The notes: a model not told the origin generated them from the sequence alone. 33,476 bases of DNA from Chloroflexota bacterium (GCA_003695675.1 RFIA01000215.1:1-33476), one strand, 5' to 3'. Positions 1 to 7,947 are shown, counted from the first letter of the stretch. Translations and numbers: made by a program.

Positions 1-641
1 AACGCATCGAGAAAACTGGCGAGTGGTTGTGTGAGCCGGAAGCGAATCAGATGGTCGCCGAGTTGTTCGGTTTCGACGGTTCGCCAAAATGCAGCTAACT
101 CAGCCGAACCGGGAAAATCTTGCGAGCGCAACATCGCCATCGTGTATGTAACGTCTGCCGCGCTGAAGGGAATCCCGTCGTGCCACAGCACATCATCGCG
201 CAGCACCATGACATATTCACGTCCGTCCGGTGAAATTGTCCATTCGCGTGCGAGTGCAGGCACCGGTTCGCCGAATTCATTGATACGCACAAGGCCTTCA
301 AATATGAGCGAAGTGATGTCTCGGTCAACCGGATTTAAGTCTGCAAACAGTGGATTGAGGCGGCGAACGGAGCCGATTAACGCCTCACGAAATATGGGGG
401 CGGTATTTTGTGTCGATGATGCGACAACCTGCGCGGCAGAGGTCGCCGGTATGGTCAACGGAGTCGTCTCTTGTTGTACGGGTATCGGTGTTGGGGTGGG
501 AACGACGGCTTGTGTAGTGACCGTCAATGTTGGCAATTGCGGAAGGCGCTCATCATCATTAGAACGCAACACGAAGCTGAGCGCAAACGCCGCTGCCGCG
601 ATGATGAACGCGAGAAGTTGCCAGCGAAATCCACGAAACAT
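1..641 (-). CDS. Peptide/oligopeptide-type ABC transporter solute-binding protein, N-terminal part (truncated by window edge)
   Basis: Reading the minus strand from ATG at 641 gives 213 codons with no stop before the window ends, so only the N-terminal part is visible. A hydrophobic stretch at residues about 8-25 (LLAFIIAAAAFALSFVLR) follows a short basic N-terminus. It has no lipobox cysteine, so it looks like an uncleaved anchor or plain signal. A Thr/Pro-rich linker follows (TVTTQAVVPTPTPIPV). From about residue 85 the sequence has the SBP_bac_5 pattern: RLNPLFADLNPVDRDI, LIFEGLVRINEFGEPVPALA, DDVLWHDGIPFSAADVTYT. That family binds peptides, nickel or other solutes outside the cell for ABC importers. 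No permease or ATPase partner is in view. The start has only a weak ribosome binding site. The gene lies just past the secG terminator. Confidence 0.85.
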   Translation of the reverse strand, partial: MFRGFRWQLLAFIIAAAAFALSFVLRSNDDERLPQLPTLTVTTQAVVPTPTPIPVQQETTPLTIPATSAAQVVASSTQNTAPIFREALIGSVRRLNPLFADLNPVDRDITSLIFEGLVRINEFGEPVPALAREWTISPDGREYVMVLRDDVLWHDGIPFSAADVTYTMAMLRSQDFPGSAELAAFWRTVETEQLGDHLIRFRLTQPLASFLDA

Positions 642-663
642 AAGATAATGCTCGCTGTATCCT

Positions 664-703
664 TAAAACACAAAAAGGTGCTTTGCTGGCGAGCAAAACA
701 CCT
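664..703 (-). terminator. Intrinsic terminator downstream of secG
   Basis: On the minus strand a 12-bp stem with one G-U pair (AGGTGTTTTGCT / AGCAAAGCACCT, loop CGCC) occupies 703 to 676. It is followed directly by TTTTTGTGTTTT (675-664). It lies about 50 bases past the secG stop and before the solute-binding protein gene, so it should separate the two transcripts. Confidence 0.8.
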
Positions 704-753
704 CGATTTGCACAGTCAATCGTAGCGAGGTAACCAGATGCAATGCGCTCAAA

Positions 754-984
754 TTAGCGGGAGAAAATGGCAGACAAGATAGCCACAGCGACGAATGCAA
801 TGCAAAAGCCGACCGTGACTTGAAACAAGGTCTTTTCAAGCCCGCGTCGTGTTCGTGTGATGCCACCACCACCGCTGTCGCCACCAAGCAAACTGCCTAG
901 CCCGCCGCCTTTGGCTTGTAAAAGCACGAGCGCGATCAACACGATGGATATGACAATTGAAACCATTTGGAATGCGTCTTGCAT
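754..984 (-). CDS. secG: Preprotein translocase subunit SecG
   Basis: A 76-residue protein, the usual length for SecG, the small non-essential subunit of the SecYEG channel that assists SecA-driven export. Two membrane helices flank a Gly-rich cytoplasmic loop. Helix 1 (residues about 6-23) ends in LVLLQ. The loop reads KGGGLGSLLGGDSGGGG and is followed by TRTRRGLEK. Helix 2 covers residues about 54-74. The order helix, GGLG-type loop, R-G-x-E-K, helix is diagnostic. The ATG has a strong GAGGAG site about 10 bases upstream, and an extended -10 promoter lies at 1018-1046. The gene is monocistronic and is about 12 kb from the yajC-secD-secF genes in this window. Confidence 0.95.
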   Translation of the reverse strand: MQDAFQMVSIVISIVLIALVLLQAKGGGLGSLLGGDSGGGGITRTRRGLEKTLFQVTVGFCIAFVAVAILSAIFSR

Positions 985-1017
985 AAAATTTACTCCTCAA
1001 GCAAACAAAGCGTTTGC

Positions 1018-1046
1018 AGTATAACATGATATGGATTGCTTTTGAA
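1018..1046 (-). promoter_or_regulatory. Putative secG promoter (extended -10)
   Basis: The minus strand shows TTCAAA (1046-1041), a 17-base spacer, then TATACT (1023-1018) preceded by TG one base away (TGTTATACT). The -35 box is weak and the extended -10 is good. The start of secG is 34 bases downstream. Confidence 0.5.
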
Positions 1047-1131
1047 GTGTGCGGCAGATGACGACATGATTGTCATCATCAATCTCTCAGAATTGAAAGA
1101 TGAGAAACCTATCCCGCTTGCGATTCGCCCG

Positions 1132-1140
1132 TGCTATAAT
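1132..1140 (+). promoter_or_regulatory. Putative extended -10 promoter for the nucleotidyltransferase-like gene
   Basis: TGCTATAAT is a full extended -10 element, 32 bases upstream of the TTG start at 1172. No good -35 box is visible at the right distance. It is divergent from the secG promoter. Confidence 0.5.
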
Positions 1141-1171
1141 AAGTGGATGATAATGCGCAGGAGTCAATACT

Positions 1172-2143
1172 TTGATAGAATTTGCCGTCATCATGGCGAT
1201 GGCTAGTCCCGACCACAAGAGTGAATTAACATACAATCGTCCACCCGCGATGTTGCCTGCTCTCGGCAAGCCGCTTGTTGTTCGGATAATGGAACGCTTG
1301 TATCGGGCGGGAATCCATAAGTTTGTCGTCGTTCTCGGCGCACAGGAGGGTGGGGTCGCTTCATATCTCAACACATCGTGGTTGCCCGATGTCGAAATGG
1401 AGTTCGTTCTTAAAACAGGCGACACACCCATTGCGCACATTCTGTCACAAATTGCGCGACAATATCGACAACCGTTTGTCTTTAGCACCTATAATCATTT
1501 TACACACAGCCGCTTTGCCGAACATCTTCTGTCCGATAAAAATGCGCATACCGACCAACTTGTTTTGGGATGCACGGGTACAACCTTGTCGAAAACGATG
1601 CCGTCGCATTATGTTTGTGTGGACGAAGAGGATTGTGTCGTCACAATTTCTAACCGTATGCCAGAGGATGCTTCCTGTTTGATATTGTCCGAATTAGCCA
1701 TTTGTGGTATGCAATTCGTTGATTATCTTGCCGGTTTGACCGAGTCTTCTGCGTATTTTGCAATGCAATTCGCTGATTTATGCAAGCAATATCTCGAAAC
1801 GGGCGCCGCAATTTCTGCTGCCGAAACAGCGTGGACATTGCCCATCAAGGTTGATGCCGATTTGCTGACGCTCAACAAACAATTGCTTGAACACGAGCAA
1901 GATGCACACATCTTGAGCGAATTGACCGGCAGCGTACAGATTGTGCCGCCCGTTCGTATTGACCCGCAAGTCAGTGTTGGCAAGGGGGCGCAAATTGGCC
2001 CGTATGTTTATCTTGAGCGTGGATGCAGTATTGGTGAGAATGTGATGTTACGCAATGTGCTCGTCATGCAGAAAAGCCGGATTGCCCCGAACGAAATCGT
2101 GACTGATGCGATTGTGTCAACGCGGATGACGATGCAAGTTTAG
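1172..2143 (+). CDS. Nucleotidyltransferase-like protein with degraded active site and C-terminal left-handed beta-helix repeats
   Basis: 323 residues from a TTG start that has AGGAG at 1158-1162, 9 bases upstream; the first ATG, at 1193, has no such site. The fold looks like the sugar-phosphate nucleotidyltransferase family (GlmU/RfbA type): an N-terminal Rossmann-like part (IEFAVIMAM, then PAMLPALGKPLVVRIMERL, then GIHKFVVVLGAQ), and hexapeptide-like repeats from about residue 255 (VRIDPQVSVGKGAQIGPYVY, LERGCSIGENVMLRNV). The active-site motifs are poor. The Gly-rich GxGTRLxP signature is replaced by ASPDHKSEL, the lysine of the P-K-x-M motif is proline (RPPAM), and no metal-binding G-D pair is seen. 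It may therefore be a regulatory or structural pseudoenzyme. The LysM genes follow 55 bases downstream on the same strand. Confidence 0.7.
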   Translation: MIEFAVIMAMASPDHKSELTYNRPPAMLPALGKPLVVRIMERLYRAGIHKFVVVLGAQEGGVASYLNTSWLPDVEMEFVLKTGDTPIAHILSQIARQYRQPFVFSTYNHFTHSRFAEHLLSDKNAHTDQLVLGCTGTTLSKTMPSHYVCVDEEDCVVTISNRMPEDASCLILSELAICGMQFVDYLAGLTESSAYFAMQFADLCKQYLETGAAISAAETAWTLPIKVDADLLTLNKQLLEHEQDAHILSELTGSVQIVPPVRIDPQVSVGKGAQIGPYVYLERGCSIGENVMLRNVLVMQKSRIAPNEIVTDAIVSTRMTMQV

Positions 2144-2197
2144 CCTCCCCATGTCATTTCATTCTGCAATATGATCCGATTTGAGTAAGGATGCTTC

Positions 2198-3601
2198 TTG
2201 TCTCATAAGATTTGTCCGATATGTGGTACGCCCGCACACCCGAATACTGCTGTGTGCAGCGTTTGTGGTACGACGCTGACGGATGTACCTGTTGTTCAGA
2301 CCAAACATCAACCAGAATCGCCGCCGACATCAGCGAGGTATGATTATCATTTTGGCGATTCCGATTTGTTTGAAGGCGACTTGCGTTGGAAAACCGGCAA
2401 TTATTTGATGGGGGCTATCTTTGCGTTATTGTTGGCCGCGATTGTCGTTGCCGGTGTGATGTTCATTCCCGATTTTGTTGGTGGTAATGAATCGAATGGG
2501 CAATTACCGGCAGGGAGGGCAGACAGTGGCGCGAATATTGTCAAAGATACGCCCACGCCACAAATTTCTCCAACGCCGATTGCCTTCGTTACGAACACCC
2601 CGGCTGCCCCGACGCCGATTCTGAACACGGTGACGCCACTGCCGACAGCAACAGATACCCCTGCGCCGTGTATCCAGAATGTGAATCAAGGCGATGACCT
2701 CATCAGCCTTGTTTTCCGGTGTGGGCATCGCGACCTCGCTGTGATTGATATTGTTTTGCAAGAGAATAATCTCTCGAATGCGTCCTTGATTCAGGTTGGG
2801 CAGCAGATTGTTATCCCGTGGCCGACACCAACTGTTGACCCCAATGTGACCCCGACAACCGAAGTGGAATCGGATATAGACAGCGATTCGGACGCAACCG
2901 ATATTGCTGCCGAATCGGTCGCTGTCGCACAACGCGGCAACGTGCTTCCCGGTCTTGTTGCGCCCGATGTCGGCACACCGGTTATCCCCACCGCGACATT
3001 ACCACCCGGCGTGATATGGCATGATGTCGTTTTTGGTGAGGACATCATCTCGATAGCTTTTCAATACGGCGCAGATGTCGAAATTCTTTCACAGCTCAAT
3101 CCTGAGGTGACATTCTCGCAATGCGATTTTGGCATTCCAACCGGCGGGCCGAATTGTATTGTGCAAATTTTTGAGGGGCAGCGTTTGCGCGTCCCTGCGC
3201 CGACTCAAACGCCGACTATCCCGCCGACTCCTTCCGGCAGCGAAACGCCGACTCCAACAGCGACGCCGACCATCAATGTGCCAAGTGCGCTGAGTCCGGT
3301 AGACCGGTCATTCTTTCGGGCAGACGAAATCATCACACTACGATGGGTGACAACCGGCACACTCGGCCCCGATGAGGTTTATCGTGTTGTTGTGACGGAT
3401 ACAACAACCGATACCGAATATAGTGGCGACACACAAGATTTGTTTTTCATCGTACCCCAGGCATGGCAAGGCACAGATGGCGAGCGGCATCGTTATACAT
3501 GGTCGGTGAATGTCATCAATGAGAAACAGCCCGACGATCCGATATTTTCGACCCAATTGCTCAGTTTTGTGTGGGAGAGTCGCGAAGGAGACGAGTCTTG
3601 A
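2198..3601 (+). CDS. Membrane protein with N-terminal zinc ribbon, one transmembrane helix and two extracellular LysM domains
   Basis: 467 residues from a TTG start, chosen because TAAGG lies 7 bases upstream and no in-frame ATG fits. Residues 6-23 form a zinc ribbon with two CxxC pairs (C6/C9 and C20/C23), presumably cytoplasmic. Residues 71-90 form one membrane helix. Residues 110-157 are a Thr/Pro linker. LysM-like domain 1 covers about 158-207 (GDDLISLVFRCG to VGQQIVIPWP). An acidic and Pro-rich linker follows. LysM-like domain 2 covers about 274-333 (GEDIISIAFQYGADVEIL, ending in EGQRLRVPAP) and contains the insert CDFGIPTGGPNC. The C-terminal 100 residues look like an Ig/fibronectin-type beta domain (ITLRWVTTGTLGPDEVYRVV). 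LysM domains bind peptidoglycan or other GlcNAc polymers. Its stop overlaps the start of the paralogous gene downstream. Confidence 0.8.
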   Translation: MSHKICPICGTPAHPNTAVCSVCGTTLTDVPVVQTKHQPESPPTSARYDYHFGDSDLFEGDLRWKTGNYLMGAIFALLLAAIVVAGVMFIPDFVGGNESNGQLPAGRADSGANIVKDTPTPQISPTPIAFVTNTPAAPTPILNTVTPLPTATDTPAPCIQNVNQGDDLISLVFRCGHRDLAVIDIVLQENNLSNASLIQVGQQIVIPWPTPTVDPNVTPTTEVESDIDSDSDATDIAAESVAVAQRGNVLPGLVAPDVGTPVIPTATLPPGVIWHDVVFGEDIISIAFQYGADVEILSQLNPEVTFSQCDFGIPTGGPNCIVQIFEGQRLRVPAPTQTPTIPPTPSGSETPTPTATPTINVPSALSPVDRSFFRADEIITLRWVTTGTLGPDEVYRVVVTDTTTDTEYSGDTQDLFFIVPQAWQGTDGERHRYTWSVNVINEKQPDDPIFSTQLLSFVWESREGDES

Positions 3602-4713
3602 TATACCGTCTGTCTAGCAAGCATGTTGTGATGTGTGCATGTCTCGCCTTTCTCCTCGCCGCTTGCAATTTCACACGGCAGCGCCCGGTCACGCCGAGTC
3701 CCTCACCGTTGCCCGCAAGCCCGACACCACTTGTCATGTCGCCGACCGCCACGATGAATTCTGCTGCGGAAGTCAGCAGTACGGCGACGCCGGTCGATGT
3801 TGCTGCGGCGCAACTCGTCGTCGCTAGCCCGACGGCGACTCCGCCGCCAACCATGACCTTCACGCCTAGCCCGACTCCCGGCCCTTATGAACACACGCTT
3901 CAAGAAGGTCAAACATTGATCGCCATCGTACAACTTTATGGTTATCGCGATTTCACATCGATACTTGATGAAGTCGTGCGCCTCAATCCAGAAATTCCCA
4001 ATGCCGACAGTTTGCCAGGTCCCGGCACGGTGATACTCATCCCGCGACAGACCAGCACGCCGACTTCAGAAGCCGTTGCGCAATCAGATGGTGCCTCGGC
4101 ACCACCGACGCAGCGTGTTGCGGCAGCAGAGGGCAACGTCCTCACACATGTTGTTGAAGAAGGACAGACGATGGTCGATATTGCCGTCATTTATGACACC
4201 CCTCTTGATGTTCTCGCGCAAATGAATCCTGATATTGGATTTTTTGGCTGCGATTTTGATATTCCCGGCGGTGGGCCGAATTGTATTATCAACTTACAAA
4301 TCGGCCAAGAGGTGCGCGTCCCTGCGCCGACGCCGACCCCAACTTTGTCGCCGACTCCATCGGGCAATGAAACCGCAACTTTTACCCCGACATTTGCCGC
4401 TCCGGTGATTACATCGCCGCCGGAAAATGCAATCATGCCTGCCGGTATTTTCAATTTGCAATGGGTAAGTGTTGGGATTCTCGCGCCGGATGAGGTCTAT
4501 CTGATTCAGATTACAGACACTGTAACCGGGCAGACATTTAGAGACATCACGCGCAACACATCATATATGATTCCGGCTTCGCTGATTCCGGCAGACGGGC
4601 AGTCGCATCGCATTGAGTGGACAGTTGCCGTCGCCAAGCCGAATGCGGACGGTGTTTACGCGCTCGTCAGTGGCATATCGCCAGTGCATGTTTTTGAATG
4701 GCAAAGCCGATAA
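3598..4713 (+). CDS. LysM-domain lipoprotein, paralogue of the upstream gene
   Basis: 371 residues from TTG at 3598. This start has AAGGAG (3585-3590) 7 bases upstream and overlaps the previous stop as TTGA. A GTG at 3571 is in frame but would put nine Arg-rich residues before the signal sequence. From TTG the protein has a classical lipoprotein signal ending LLAAC (Cys23), so it should be lipid-anchored outside the membrane. A Pro/Thr linker is followed by LysM-like domains at about 97-150 and 182-242, the second with the insert CDFDIPGGGPNC, and a beta-rich C-terminal domain (FNLQWVSVGILAPDEVYLI). From the second LysM to the end it parallels the upstream protein, so the pair arose by tandem duplication with a change of anchor. 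The 3' end lies one base from the convergent mutL stop. Confidence 0.8.
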   Translation: MIYRLSSKHVVMCACLAFLLAACNFTRQRPVTPSPSPLPASPTPLVMSPTATMNSAAEVSSTATPVDVAAAQLVVASPTATPPPTMTFTPSPTPGPYEHTLQEGQTLIAIVQLYGYRDFTSILDEVVRLNPEIPNADSLPGPGTVILIPRQTSTPTSEAVAQSDGASAPPTQRVAAAEGNVLTHVVEEGQTMVDIAVIYDTPLDVLAQMNPDIGFFGCDFDIPGGGPNCIINLQIGQEVRVPAPTPTPTLSPTPSGNETATFTPTFAAPVITSPPENAIMPAGIFNLQWVSVGILAPDEVYLIQITDTVTGQTFRDITRNTSYMIPASLIPADGQSHRIEWTVAVAKPNADGVYALVSGISPVHVFEWQSR

Positions 4714-4714
4714 G

Positions 4715-6526
4715 CTACTTGCGGCCAAATTCGCGGGCAAGATGATCGCTGCTCAAGTGCAGCATCGTCGGGCGACCGTGCGGGCAGGTGTGCGGCGACT
4801 CGCAACGCTCAAGTTGCCGCATCAGCGCCTGCATTTCATCAAGACTCAAAATTTGCCCGGCCTTGACCGCCGCCCGTTTACAAACGTGGATGATGATGCG
4901 TTCTTCAATCGATGTTTGCCCTGGCGCTTGACCAGTTGCGAGGTCATCGAGCACCTCTTCGAGCACTTCAACCGGGTCGGTATTCGCGAGTATCGCGGGC
5001 ACACCGCGAATGACGAATGTGTTCACGCCGAAAGGTTCGATTTCAAAGCCGACTGCTCGCAGTGTCGTCAAATTTTCCTCGATCAAGTTGGCCTCAGCAG
5101 GCGACAAATCGATGGTCTGCACTTCGAGTGTGTGCTGCGTGATGTGTGCCTTGCGTTGTTGTGCATCCATGAATTGCTCATATAGAATGCGTTCATGTGC
5201 GGCATGTTGGTCAACTAGATACATGCCAACCGGCCCTTCGGCGACGATATACATCGCGCCGACTTGCCCGACGACACGCAGCGCCGGGAGTGTGCGTGGC
5301 TTTAATGGCGCATTTGAGCTATCGAGTATCATCCCCGGATTGTAGATTTCATCGTGCCCCGTTTGATGCTGATGCGAATAATTGCCGGGCGAGTCAAGCT
5401 CCCATGCGATGTCAAGCTGCTCAGCGTTATGGCTATCGATTCCGCTGTGCCACCTGCTTGTATGGTCGTCGAAAGTGTCCGTCGTGAGTGGTTGACGACT
5501 GCTGCGCAGCAATGGCGTTTCGGCATATTCGATCACAGCTCTGCGAACGGCGCGTTGCACCGCCGCGAAAATAATGTTCGGGTCACGAAAGCGCACCTCC
5601 GCTTTCGTCGGGTGGACATTGACATCGACTTCTTCCGGTGGAATATCAAGCAGCAGAATCGTCACTGGATGCCGCCCGGTCATCAGAAAGGTGTGATAGG
5701 CCTGTGTGACGGCATACGTCAGGCTTGTGTCTTGTATCCATCGCCCGTTGACGAATAACGTGATTTGCGAACGATCTGCTCGGTTATAATCTGGCATTGA
5801 CGTGAAGCCGTAAACGCCGATTCTCTGGCCGGTTTCGCGGATGGTGTCTTCGCCCGAAACTTCGATCATTTGCCGGAATTTGTCTAAGCCCAAGACACGC
5901 ATAATCACATCGCTGATTTGCCCGCTGCCGATACTGCTGAAGGCTTCGCGCCCGTCTTGTTCCAAGCGAAATCGTACTCGTGGGTAGGCCATTGCGTAAC
6001 GGGTAACAAGGCTGGAAATCTGCCGTTTTTCAGTTGTTTCTTTTTTGAGAAATTTGAGCCGAGCGGGGGTGTTGAAGAAGAGATGCTCAACAGTGACGAC
6101 TGTGCCACTCGGTGCGCCGACGGCCTGCTGCTTCAAGATGCGGCTGCCTTCAAGCACGAGGAATGTGCCCGCGGCTTCGTCCTGATGCCGGGTTGTAATC
6201 GACATCTTGCTGACCGCCGCGATACTCGATAGAGCCTCCCCCCTGAAGCCGAGTGTCTGAATGTTGATGAGATCATCAATTGAGTGTAACTTGCTGGTCG
6301 CGTGCCGTGTGATGGAAAGCGCAGCTTCATCGGCTTTGATACCTGTGCCATTGTCTGCCACGCGAATGGTTTGTCGCCCGCCTTTTTCGGTCATCACATC
6401 GACTGCCGACGCCCCGGCATCAAGCGCATTCTCGATCAACTCTTTGACAACCGATGCAGGACGTTCAACAACCTCGCCCGCAGCAATTTGTGCGATCACA
6501 TCATCTGGCAAAACATGAATGGACAT
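4715..6526 (-). CDS. mutL: DNA mismatch repair endonuclease MutL
   Basis: 603 residues from ATG at 6526, which has AGAGG just upstream; an in-frame GTG at 6541 is less likely. The N-terminal GHKL ATPase is complete: ELIENALDAGA (about 29-39), DNGTGI (about 58), GFRGEAL (about 93-99), then the transducer domain with NVHPTKAEVRF. The C-terminal dimerisation domain keeps the metal-dependent nicking motifs: DQHA with x2-E-x4-E spacing (about 439-450), an ACKxA-like VCKRAAVKAG and CPHGRPT (about 581-587). This is therefore the endonuclease type of MutL found in bacteria without MutH. MutS is not in the window. Its promoter appears to lie in the 104-base gap after the histidine kinase gene and contains a palindrome. 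Confidence 0.97.
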   Translation of the reverse strand: MSIHVLPDDVIAQIAAGEVVERPASVVKELIENALDAGASAVDVMTEKGGRQTIRVADNGTGIKADEAALSITRHATSKLHSIDDLINIQTLGFRGEALSSIAAVSKMSITTRHQDEAAGTFLVLEGSRILKQQAVGAPSGTVVTVEHLFFNTPARLKFLKKETTEKRQISSLVTRYAMAYPRVRFRLEQDGREAFSSIGSGQISDVIMRVLGLDKFRQMIEVSGEDTIRETGQRIGVYGFTSMPDYNRADRSQITLFVNGRWIQDTSLTYAVTQAYHTFLMTGRHPVTILLLDIPPEEVDVNVHPTKAEVRFRDPNIIFAAVQRAVRRAVIEYAETPLLRSSRQPLTTDTFDDHTSRWHSGIDSHNAEQLDIAWELDSPGNYSHQHQTGHDEIYNPGMILDSSNAPLKPRTLPALRVVGQVGAMYIVAEGPVGMYLVDQHAAHERILYEQFMDAQQRKAHITQHTLEVQTIDLSPAEANLIEENLTTLRAVGFEIEPFGVNTFVIRGVPAILANTDPVEVLEEVLDDLATGQAPGQTSIEERIIIHVCKRAAVKAGQILSLDEMQALMRQLERCESPHTCPHGRPTMLHLSSDHLAREFGRK

Positions 6527-6549
6527 AACACCTCTCACCACAACAACGA

Positions 6550-6569
6550 GACCCCGTGGGTACGGGGTC
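6550..6569 (-). terminator. GC-rich hairpin between histidine kinase and mutL (weak terminator or mutL leader element)
   Basis: An 8-bp perfect stem GACCCCGT/ACGGGGTC with a 4-base loop. On the minus strand it is followed by TCGTTGTTGT, a poor U-tract. It lies downstream of the histidine kinase and downstream of the predicted mutL transcription start, so it would also sit in the mutL 5' leader about 24 bases before the start codon. Confidence 0.45.
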
Positions 6570-6590
6570 GATGGGGGATTCAGCCACTTT

Positions 6591-6619
6591 ATAATAACAG
6601 AATATCTGTTCTCGGATAA
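6591..6619 (-). promoter_or_regulatory. Putative mutL promoter containing a 15-bp palindrome
   Basis: On the minus strand: TTATCC (6619-6614), a 17-base spacer, then TATTAT (6596-6591) preceded by TG one base away. The perfect inverted repeat AACAGATATTCTGTT (6610-6596; half-sites AACAGA and TCTGTT around 3 bases) fills most of the spacer and touches the -10. This is the classical position of a repressor site. The regulator is unknown. Confidence 0.5.
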
Positions 6620-6630
6620 GACTGAGAATC

Positions 6631-7800
6631 TTAAATCAGGTTGTCGCCCTCAAGCGGGATGCTGATGTAGAATGTGCTGCCTTTGCCTTCTTTGCTCGCC
6701 GCCCACGCATCACCCCCATGACGTTGTGCCACACTGCGCACGATGAATAGACCTAATCCGGTGCCTTTTATTTTTTTGTGCTCTTTGCGGACGATACGAA
6801 CATGCCGATTAAATAATTGCTTGAGATTATCTTCGCTGACACCGAGACCATTGTCTTTGACAGCGATAACAATTTGATTATCCTTGCGCTCGACATCAAC
6901 CGTCACCTGTCCGTTATCAGGCGTATATTTGATGGCATTGTCTACAAGATTGCTAATGGCGCGTTCTAGCATATTGCGGTCGGCATTGATGATCGGGACG
7001 TTATCGGCGACGTTAGCTGTGAGGGTCAACTGTTGCATTTCGGCGGCGACGGAGTGATTTTCGATGACATTGTTGACAATTTCATCAAGATCACATTGTG
7101 ATCGTGACATATCATAAAAACCGGTTTGTGGGTCGAAGCGCCCTGCATCTTGAATATTGTCTACAAGGCCGGTCATTTGGGTGATGCCCGAAAGAATTTT
7201 ACTCACAAAGTGTTTTTGTTTATCGTTCAGGTCGCCAATCATTTCGGTTTCTAACATGCTGGCAAAACCTTGCATCGAAGTCAGTGGCGAACGGAGATCG
7301 TGGGAGACAATACGGACAAATTCGCTTTGATTACGATACAAATCTCTGAAGCGAATTTCTGCTTGTACAATTGATCGAACGCCCGCGACGATTGCAGCGA
7401 TTTCTTGCTTCCGATCATTTTCCGTCATGGGCGTGTCGAATAGCAACCAAAACAAGCCGACAATCTTCTCTTGTGAACGCATCGGCACGATGAGCCACGC
7501 CTTATGCGGTATTTGTATCTGATGTGGCAATGGCGGGCTATATGCAATTGGTGTACTGAATTCTATCTCTAATGCGGCCTCGTTCCATGTTGTCATCATC
7601 GTTTCGTCAACATTAAGCGCCACATTCATCGTGGCATCGTCTACAGAACAGAAAAAACCGCCACTAGCGCCGGTTGCTTGTTGGGCAAGTTGTAAAATTG
7701 AACGTAGACACGCGCCGAATTCAGGCGTATTGGCCATAATATCTAACAGAGCGTATTCTATATTGGGCGCATCTTGCAGTGGGGTTTTCTGTACTTGCAT
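6631..7800 (-). CDS. GAF-domain sensor histidine kinase (cytosolic)
   Basis: 389 residues; the ATG is preceded by AAGGTTAAGG. There is no membrane segment. Residues about 15-150 have a degenerate GAF-like region (FGACLRSILQLAQQATGASG, AWLIVPMRSQEKIVGLFWLL). Residues about 155-225 are the HisKA dimerisation domain with H167 in VSHDLRSPLTSMQGF. The C-terminal 120 residues are the HATPase_c domain with N box (NLVDNAIKYTPDNG), G1 (DNGLGV) and G2 (GTGLGLFIV). The protein should autophosphorylate on H167 and pass phosphate to an Asp receiver. It is divergent from the receiver-ATPase gene at 8105, which makes that receiver a candidate partner. A strong promoter lies at 7880-7908. Confidence 0.9.
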   Translation of the reverse strand: MQVQKTPLQDAPNIEYALLDIMANTPEFGACLRSILQLAQQATGASGGFFCSVDDATMNVALNVDETMMTTWNEAALEIEFSTPIAYSPPLPHQIQIPHKAWLIVPMRSQEKIVGLFWLLFDTPMTENDRKQEIAAIVAGVRSIVQAEIRFRDLYRNQSEFVRIVSHDLRSPLTSMQGFASMLETEMIGDLNDKQKHFVSKILSGITQMTGLVDNIQDAGRFDPQTGFYDMSRSQCDLDEIVNNVIENHSVAAEMQQLTLTANVADNVPIINADRNMLERAISNLVDNAIKYTPDNGQVTVDVERKDNQIVIAVKDNGLGVSEDNLKQLFNRHVRIVRKEHKKIKGTGLGLFIVRSVAQRHGGDAWAASKEGKGSTFYISIPLEGDNLI

Positions 7801-7879
7801 GAGACCTTAACCTTATCCGAAATGGACTTTGTTTTTGACGGGGCGGCATCATTATCAACCGAATAACCACTCTGAAAGC

Positions 7880-7908
7880 ATTATATCCGCCATGTAATAT
7901 CGTGGCAA
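7880..7908 (-). promoter_or_regulatory. Putative promoter of the GAF histidine kinase gene
   Basis: On the minus strand TTGCCA (7908-7903), a 17-base spacer and TATAAT (7885-7880), a near-consensus sigma-70-type promoter. The leader to the ATG at 7800 would be about 70 bases. It is back to back with the promoter at 7948-7976. Confidence 0.65.
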
Positions 7909-7930
7909 GTTAAGGCCGTGATAGGATATT

Positions 7931-7946
7931 TGTACATCTGTGTACA
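7931..7946. promoter_or_regulatory. Operator-like inverted repeat TGTACA-N4-TGTACA between divergent promoters
   Basis: TGTACATCTGTGTACA consists of two copies of the self-complementary hexamer TGTACA separated by 4 bases. It lies between the -35 boxes of the two divergent promoters (7903-7908 and 7948-7953), ending one base before the latter. That is a typical site for an activator or repressor acting on both operons. The binding protein is not known. Confidence 0.45.
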
Positions 7947-7947
7947 G

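Noticed and set aside
31-648. 205-codon plus-strand frame
   Set aside because: It is antisense to the solute-binding protein, whose motifs are clear on the minus strand; the plus-strand product is compositionally odd (Arg/Ser-rich).
3240-3280. CGACTCC/ACGCCGAC-like short repeats in the LysM gene
   Set aside because: They only encode the Pro/Thr linkers of the exported proteins and are not a separate repeat element.
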